IMG/VR virus record: IMGVR_UViG_3300021349_000048 | Location: 1-25,755 of that record | Length of the DNA stretch: 25,755 bases | Direction: 5' to 3' (one strand) | Source of the DNA: a virus | In this document: positions 22,861 to 25,755 of the stretch, piece after piece | Layout: each line of letters starts with the position of its first letter | Numbering within the stretch: the stretch's first letter is position 1 | Made by a program: the position numbers and the translations under genes | Notes under the pieces: generated by a model | Databases searched by the model: none | Told to the model about the DNA's origin: nothing | What the model saw: only the letters and a program-made list of their open reading frames with translations

Positions 22861-23119
22861 TTGGTGCCTCTATAAATTCTGGCGCTTCGCCCACGTAAAC
22901 AATTTGCGCCGCTTTGCCGTCGACTCGATCAGCAACTAACTGCACCGCCCACTGCTCGCCCGCCATTGCAGCGACGATCAACTGGTCGCACAACTTGTCC
23001 AATCCCTTTTCCACCGTGCCACCAGATCGAGACAGCGCCCTTTTAACCGCGCTTTTGAACTCAGATCCACGCGCTGCGTTGTCGTTTCCAATGGGTCGGT
23101 GTTTCAAGGGCTTAGTCAT
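22778..23119 (-). CDS. Probable terminase small subunit
   Basis: A 113-residue protein placed immediately before the large terminase, with which it shares 83 bases in a different frame. Sequence: MTKPLKHRPIGNDNAARGSE, a basic helical part FKSAVKRALSRSGG, then LCDQLIVAAMAGEQWAVQLV and ADRVDGKAAQ, a pattern (helix, then [AL]-DR-x-DGK-x-Q) common in small phage DNA-binding packaging proteins. The size and location are as expected for a TerS that recognises the packaging site and regulates the motor. The last 30 residues, inside the overlap, are probably less constrained. The ribosome site is weak, so translation may depend on the upstream small gene, which ends 19 bases away. Confidence 0.74.
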   Translation of the reverse strand: MTKPLKHRPIGNDNAARGSEFKSAVKRALSRSGGTVEKGLDKLCDQLIVAAMAGEQWAVQLVADRVDGKAAQIVYVGEAPEFIEAPNGVELTDRLNRALVGRSAIDAEGHSVQ

Positions 23120-23138
23120 TGATGCGCCAAGTCTTTGA

Positions 23139-23276
23139 TTACGCTACAGAAGATGCTAACGCAGCGTCAACACCAGCCTGAAACAGCGCCCTAATCGCGT
23201 GCGCGTGGTTCTCAGTTTCAGCCGCTTTGTACAGCAGCTCCAACGCCTCATCGCTAATCAGGTCTTTGCTGTCCAT
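23139..23276 (-). CDS. Very small protein (45 aa) before terminase
   Basis: An ATG at 23276 opens a 45-codon frame that ends in TAA at 23139: MDSKDLISDEALELLYKAAE at the start, then TENHAHAIRALFQAG and an Ala/Ser/Val tail. It is acidic in the first half and strongly helical (one amphipathic helix of about 35 residues). The ATG shares its A with the last base of the preceding TAA (TAATG), so translation is coupled. The perfect packing against both neighbours supports a real gene. The function is unknown; I do not recognise a family. Confidence 0.6.
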   Translation of the reverse strand: MDSKDLISDEALELLYKAAETENHAHAIRALFQAGVDAALASSVA

Positions 23277-23410
23277 TACGAGCGCGTCTTGTTAGGCGTG
23301 GCTTTTTCCAATTTCATCGGCTTCTTCATCGCCGGCGTCTCTTTGTGCATTTTCTGCGCCATCTTTTTGGCTTTCATCGGCTTGAACTTGTGTGCTGAGT
23401 CGGCTGACAT
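23276..23410 (-). CDS. Very small basic, Met/Lys-rich protein (44 aa)
   Basis: An ATG at 23410 opens a 44-codon frame ending in TAA at 23276: MSADSAHKFKPMKAKKMAQK, then MHKETPAMKKPMKLEKATPN and KTRS. About a third of the residues are Lys or Arg, with seven Met, and the unit P-M-K recurs (PMKAKK, PAMKKPMK). It starts one base after the stop of the upstream gene and is joined by TAATG to the next, which makes it a credible gene. The strong positive charge suggests binding to nucleic acid or membrane, or a DNA-associated minor protein; I do not recognise it. Confidence 0.58.
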   Translation of the reverse strand: MSADSAHKFKPMKAKKMAQKMHKETPAMKKPMKLEKATPNKTRS

Positions 23411-23411
23411 T

Positions 23412-23636
23412 TCAGGTATCCCCATGGTAATTGGAAATCGCGTTATACCCAGTCAGCGCCCCATATGGGCTTTTGGTACGCCGGGTGTACAGCTCAAGGC
23501 GATGCGGTAGATCCTTGTTGTGCCTGTTCAGGATCGTGGCATCCAGATCGTAGTCGCCCGTAATGTACGGGGTCTGGCGCCACCCTTCCGGGCAACACTT
23601 GTGCACTGGGTAACCGTTGCCTTTAGGCGCTTTCAT
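23412..23636 (-). CDS. Small hypothetical protein (74 aa)
   Basis: I use ATG at 23636 (MKAPKGNGYPVHKCCPEGWR), preceded by TTGGAG, which gives 74 residues and a 14-base overlap with the end of the nucleotidyltransferase gene; a longer frame to 23720 would lie deep inside that gene. The sequence has two adjacent Cys (residues 14-15), then TPYITGDYDLDATILNRHNK and YTRRTKSPYGALTGYNAISN. It is polar, with several aromatic residues, and probably a small folded domain. No family is recognised. It is the first gene after the heptose cassette. Confidence 0.6.
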   Translation of the reverse strand: MKAPKGNGYPVHKCCPEGWRQTPYITGDYDLDATILNRHNKDLPHRLELYTRRTKSPYGALTGYNAISNYHGDT

Positions 23637-24096
23637 GCATTTGCTCCAACAACTTCGTCGTGCTGACGCCTTCAACCCTGCCGCACTGGTGAATTTCCGG
23701 GCCTTCAAAGACCGGTTCACCGACAGGCAGATGCTTCCACCCTATCCTACGGTAAAAGATTGGTAAAGCCCCGTGATCGTAACCTTTGAACAAAATCTGT
23801 GGCCGAATCTGCAAAAGCAACTTTTGGTCGTCCCCCTCAAACGGGATTACGGCAATCGGGGTCAGCAATTCCCACCGGGGTTTCAGTCTTGCTAGGTCAC
23901 CATGCCAGCGGTGAATTGCCCAAAACCGGTTGCCCCAGTTCTGAATCGGTCGGGTCGGTCCTTTTAACCGCATGACCGACGCATCGCTGTTTAAGGCAAT
24001 GGTCAGGTGGTCGCAATTCGCCAGCGCCTCGGCCAGCATCAGTTTGTGACCCTCGTGCAGCAGGTCGAAACAGCCGTTTACCAACCCCGTTTTCAC
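23623..24096 (-). CDS. HldE C-terminal-type / HldC-like heptose-1-phosphate nucleotidyltransferase
   Basis: A 157-residue cytidylyltransferase-fold enzyme starting GTG at 24096. It has VNGCFDLLHEGH (6-17) with the catalytic H14-x-G-H17 motif, LNSDASVMRLKGPTRPI (35-51, matching NSDAS-x-x-RLKG-x-x-RP of the RfaE2 family), an acidic EGDDQKLL segment (87-94), LFKGYDH (102-108) and EGVSTTKLL (142-150). In bacteria this domain, usually fused to the kinase in HldE, makes ADP-heptose from heptose-1-phosphate and ATP. Here it is a separate gene joined to the kinase by a GTGA overlap, almost exactly where the HldE domains are fused. Residues 52-83 are longer and more aromatic than in E. coli HldE. The family is firm; the exact nucleotide and sugar are inferred. 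Confidence 0.88.
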   Translation of the reverse strand: MKTGLVNGCFDLLHEGHKLMLAEALANCDHLTIALNSDASVMRLKGPTRPIQNWGNRFWAIHRWHGDLARLKPRWELLTPIAVIPFEGDDQKLLLQIRPQILFKGYDHGALPIFYRRIGWKHLPVGEPVFEGPEIHQCGRVEGVSTTKLLEQMHESA

Positions 24097-24878
24097 AGCA
24101 ACGCCCGCAGCTGGTCAGCCGAACAGGTCGCCGTACCCACCTGCCCCACCACATGACCGGCGGCTAGGTTTGACAGCTCAGCAGCTGTGTGCAGGTCGAC
24201 GCCTGCTGCCAGGCAGGCGCCAACTACGGCCACCACCGTGTCGCCTGCCCCACACACATCGAACACTGTTTTTGATGTGGCCGGAAAATGTTTGTCAATT
24301 CCGTTTTCGTGCAATGACAAACCACGCTCGCCTAGTTTAAACAAGATGGTCGGAAAGTCGTTCATGACGACGTTCTCGGCTTCGTCAGTGTTAGGGCAAA
24401 TGATTGTGCAGCCTCGATATTTACTGAAATCCTCACCCTTTGGGTCCACCACGACTGGGATTGTGTGCACGCGACAAGCCAGAATCAGGTCAGCGACGAA
24501 TTCCCGATCCAAAAAACCCTTGTCATAGTCGCTGAGGATCACCGCATCAATGCCGGTTAGGTCGGGCGTCTCGGTCGGCGGTTCGTAATCGACATCATCG
24601 TCGATGCGCAGCAAATGGTGGCTGCCCGCCATGTACCTGTGCTTCTCGCCCCACGCTACGGTCGGAAAATGCGTTTTTACGTTGCACCCGAGCGCGCGCA
24701 CGTTAGCCGCCACGTTGGCAGCCCCACCGGGGCGCGTCTCACGGGTAAATTCCACAAAAATCGGGACCGGGGCTTCTGGACTGATCCGCTCAACGTGCCC
24801 TTCGTGGTAAACGTCCAGCATCGGATCGCCCACCACCAACACGGTGACGTCCTTAAATTCATCAATGATGTCAGTCAC
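24093..24878 (-). CDS. HldE N-terminal-type heptose-7-phosphate kinase (PfkB family), compact
   Basis: A 261-residue ribokinase-fold protein starting GTG at 24878 within a GTGA overlap with gmhA. Motifs follow HldE in order: LVVGDPMLDVYHEG (14-27), RISPEAPVPIF (31-41), RPGGAANVAANV (49-60), LRIDDD (90-95), ILSDYDKGFLD (114-124), VVDPKGEDFSKYRG (143-156), CPNTDEAE (161-168) and DVCGAGDTVV (207-216) with D213 as catalytic base. It should phosphorylate D-glycero-D-manno-heptose 7-phosphate at O1. It is about 55 residues shorter than the E. coli kinase domain; the missing parts lie after RALG (64) and before LFKLGERG (179-186), while substrate and ATP motifs remain. It ends at the normal end of the kinase domain. 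Confidence 0.88.
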   Translation of the reverse strand: MTDIIDEFKDVTVLVVGDPMLDVYHEGHVERISPEAPVPIFVEFTRETRPGGAANVAANVRALGCNVKTHFPTVAWGEKHRYMAGSHHLLRIDDDVDYEPPTETPDLTGIDAVILSDYDKGFLDREFVADLILACRVHTIPVVVDPKGEDFSKYRGCTIICPNTDEAENVVMNDFPTILFKLGERGLSLHENGIDKHFPATSKTVFDVCGAGDTVVAVVGACLAAGVDLHTAAELSNLAAGHVVGQVGTATCSADQLRALL

Positions 24879-25450
24879 TTGCCAATCCCCTTTTCAATTG
24901 CGTGGCAAAGTACGTGCGTCACTACCATGTGCATCTCTTGGATTACCGCCGTACTGTCTCCCGGCACAATGATGTCCACCGCGCATAGCGCAGCCATCCC
25001 CTTCCGGCCACTGATCCCAAGGACTCGCATCCCCTTTTTCTGGGCCGCAAAGATTGCCTCTTTGATGTTTTTGCTTTTACCCGAGGTGCTGAACACGATA
25101 AGGGTGTCCCCAGAGTTTCCCAGCGCCTCGATCTGGCGACTGAACACTGTCTCGTACCCATAATCGTTTGCAGCCGCTGTCAAAACGCTGGTGTCCGCTG
25201 ACAGACTGATTGCAGCGATTGCTCGCCGGTCGGTCTCAAACCGCACCACCAGCTCGGCCACCAAATGTTGCGCCTGTGCCGCTGACCCGCCGTTGCCGCA
25301 GACCAGAATTTTGCCGCCGTTTGCTAGGCTTTCCAGACACATCTGGGTCGCAGGTTCCAGCCGATCGTGCAGCACCCGTGCCAGATCGGTCAATGACCGG
25401 CCCGTCTGTCCCAGTCGTTGCGATATCTCCAAGTCGGTTAAAACGCTCAT
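24875..25450 (-). CDS. gmhA: Sedoheptulose-7-phosphate isomerase
   Basis: A 191-residue SIS-fold enzyme, one residue shorter than E. coli GmhA. It shows CGNGGSAAQAQHLVAELVVR (51-70) with H62 and E66, FSTSGKSKN (120-128) for the phosphate loop, and IQEMHMVVTHVLCHAIEKG (170-188), where Q171 and H179 align with the E. coli metal and catalytic residues Q172 and H180. All four active-site positions are therefore intact. The reaction is conversion of sedoheptulose 7-phosphate to D-glycero-D-manno-heptose 7-phosphate, the first step of ADP-heptose synthesis. The ATG overlaps the stop of the Ala-rich gene upstream (ATGA), and GGGGTGAGA could serve as ribosome site. It feeds the kinase encoded next. 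Relatives include DnaA-initiator-associating DiaA, but the operon supports GmhA. Confidence 0.9.
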   Translation of the reverse strand: MSVLTDLEISQRLGQTGRSLTDLARVLHDRLEPATQMCLESLANGGKILVCGNGGSAAQAQHLVAELVVRFETDRRAIAAISLSADTSVLTAAANDYGYETVFSRQIEALGNSGDTLIVFSTSGKSKNIKEAIFAAQKKGMRVLGISGRKGMAALCAVDIIVPGDSTAVIQEMHMVVTHVLCHAIEKGIGK

Positions 25451-25710
25451 TTCTCACCCCGCGCCGCTTTTTCCGCCTCCCACGCCTCTTTCTTTTCAGC
25501 CCACGCTTTCCTAGCCCTCGCCCGCTCCGCCCGCCCCGCATCCCGCTCTTTAGCCCGCGCCGCGATAAATGCAGCATTTGCAGCAACCCACGCAATTCGC
25601 GCTGGATCCGCATCCCACGCCGCTTTCTTTGCAGCCCACGATTCAGATAACGCCGCTCGAGCCGCTTTCGCCTCAGCTTTTAGTCGCTTTACTTCAGTTT
25701 GGTCGCTCAT
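25447..25710 (-). CDS. Small Ala/Lys/Trp-rich helical protein
   Basis: An 87-residue protein with very biased composition: MSDQTEVKRLKAEAKAARAA, then units such as SWAAKKAAW (24-32), IAWVAANAAFIAARA (39-53) and KAWAEKKEAWEAEKAARGEK (68-87). It should be a continuous or broken amphipathic helix with Trp at regular spacing. Its last residues match the end of the cut gene just upstream (EAW...AA-x-GEK), so the two look like tandem copies. Both junctions are ATGA overlaps, and the downstream one leads into gmhA. Possible roles are coiled-coil structural or membrane-surface protein; I do not recognise a family. The Arg/Ser-rich reading on the other strand is a shadow. Confidence 0.6.
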   Translation of the reverse strand: MSDQTEVKRLKAEAKAARAALSESWAAKKAAWDADPARIAWVAANAAFIAARAKERDAGRAERARARKAWAEKKEAWEAEKAARGEK

Positions 25711-25755
25711 TTCTCACCCTCCGCAGCCAACGCCGCCCTCCACGCCTCCCACGCC
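25707..25755 (-). CDS. C-terminus of a second Ala/Trp-rich small protein, cut by window edge
   Basis: The right edge holds only the last 15 codons and stop of a minus-strand frame, AWEAWRAALAAEGEK, ending in the ATGA overlap with the next gene. The sequence resembles the end of that next gene (KEAWEAEKAARGEK), which suggests a tandem duplication that continues to the right of the window. The start and length are not visible. Confidence 0.5.
   Translation of the reverse strand, partial: AWEAWRAALAAEGEK

Overview
The window is part of a tailed double-stranded DNA phage (or prophage) with a podovirus-type layout. Every supported gene lies on the minus strand, so transcription runs from the right edge to the left edge. 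Genes are packed with 1-14 nt overlaps (ATGA, GTGA, TAATG and TGATG junctions) or tiny gaps; the only larger overlap is 83 nt between the two terminase genes. There is no gene-free stretch above 70 bases, and I see no tRNA, rRNA, CRISPR array or insertion sequence. Sequence at both edges continues into genes cut by the window. The host is probably a Gram-negative bacterium, because the phage carries enzymes for LPS-type heptose metabolism. Genus cannot be told from the sequence.

Layout in order of transcription: (1) 25755-23623, metabolic cassette: two tandem Ala/Lys/Trp-rich small proteins, a GmhA-type sedoheptulose-7-phosphate isomerase, an HldE-type heptose kinase and an HldE-type nucleotidyltransferase. 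(2) 23636-23139, three very small genes, two of them under 50 codons. (3) 23119-21223, small and large terminase. (4) 21226-17295, two small unknown genes and two beta-helical tail spikes that share a conserved linker. (5) 17295-14241, a membrane protein (holin candidate), an unknown gene, the portal and an unknown gene. (6) 14238-11732, scaffold, a GIY-YIG homing-type endonuclease and an N4-gp56-type major capsid protein. (7) 11718-9611, five small virion-type or unknown genes, two of which are related, ending in a hairpin terminator. (8) 9546-6007, a glycine-rich adhesin, a small accessory protein and a methyltransferase-glycosyltransferase (GT9) fusion. (9) 6006-3186, P22 gp4-like and gp10-like head-tail connector proteins and a small virion-type protein. 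(10) 3189-2150, a 2-oxoglutarate/Fe(II) hydroxylase and a GNAT acetyltransferase. (11) 2148-1, two DNA-ejection proteins, the second cut by the left edge.

The structural plan combines a P22-like portal, neck and ejection module with a capsid of the N4-gp56 family. The most interesting part is a possible heptose system: three of the enzymes needed to make ADP-heptose sit in one coupled operon at the right, and a glycosyltransferase of the heptosyltransferase family, fused to a methyltransferase, sits in the adhesin block 16 kb downstream. I infer that the phage may make and transfer a (possibly methylated) heptose onto the host surface or onto its own virion. The phosphatase (GmhB) and epimerase (HldD) steps are not visible and would have to come from the host or from outside the window.
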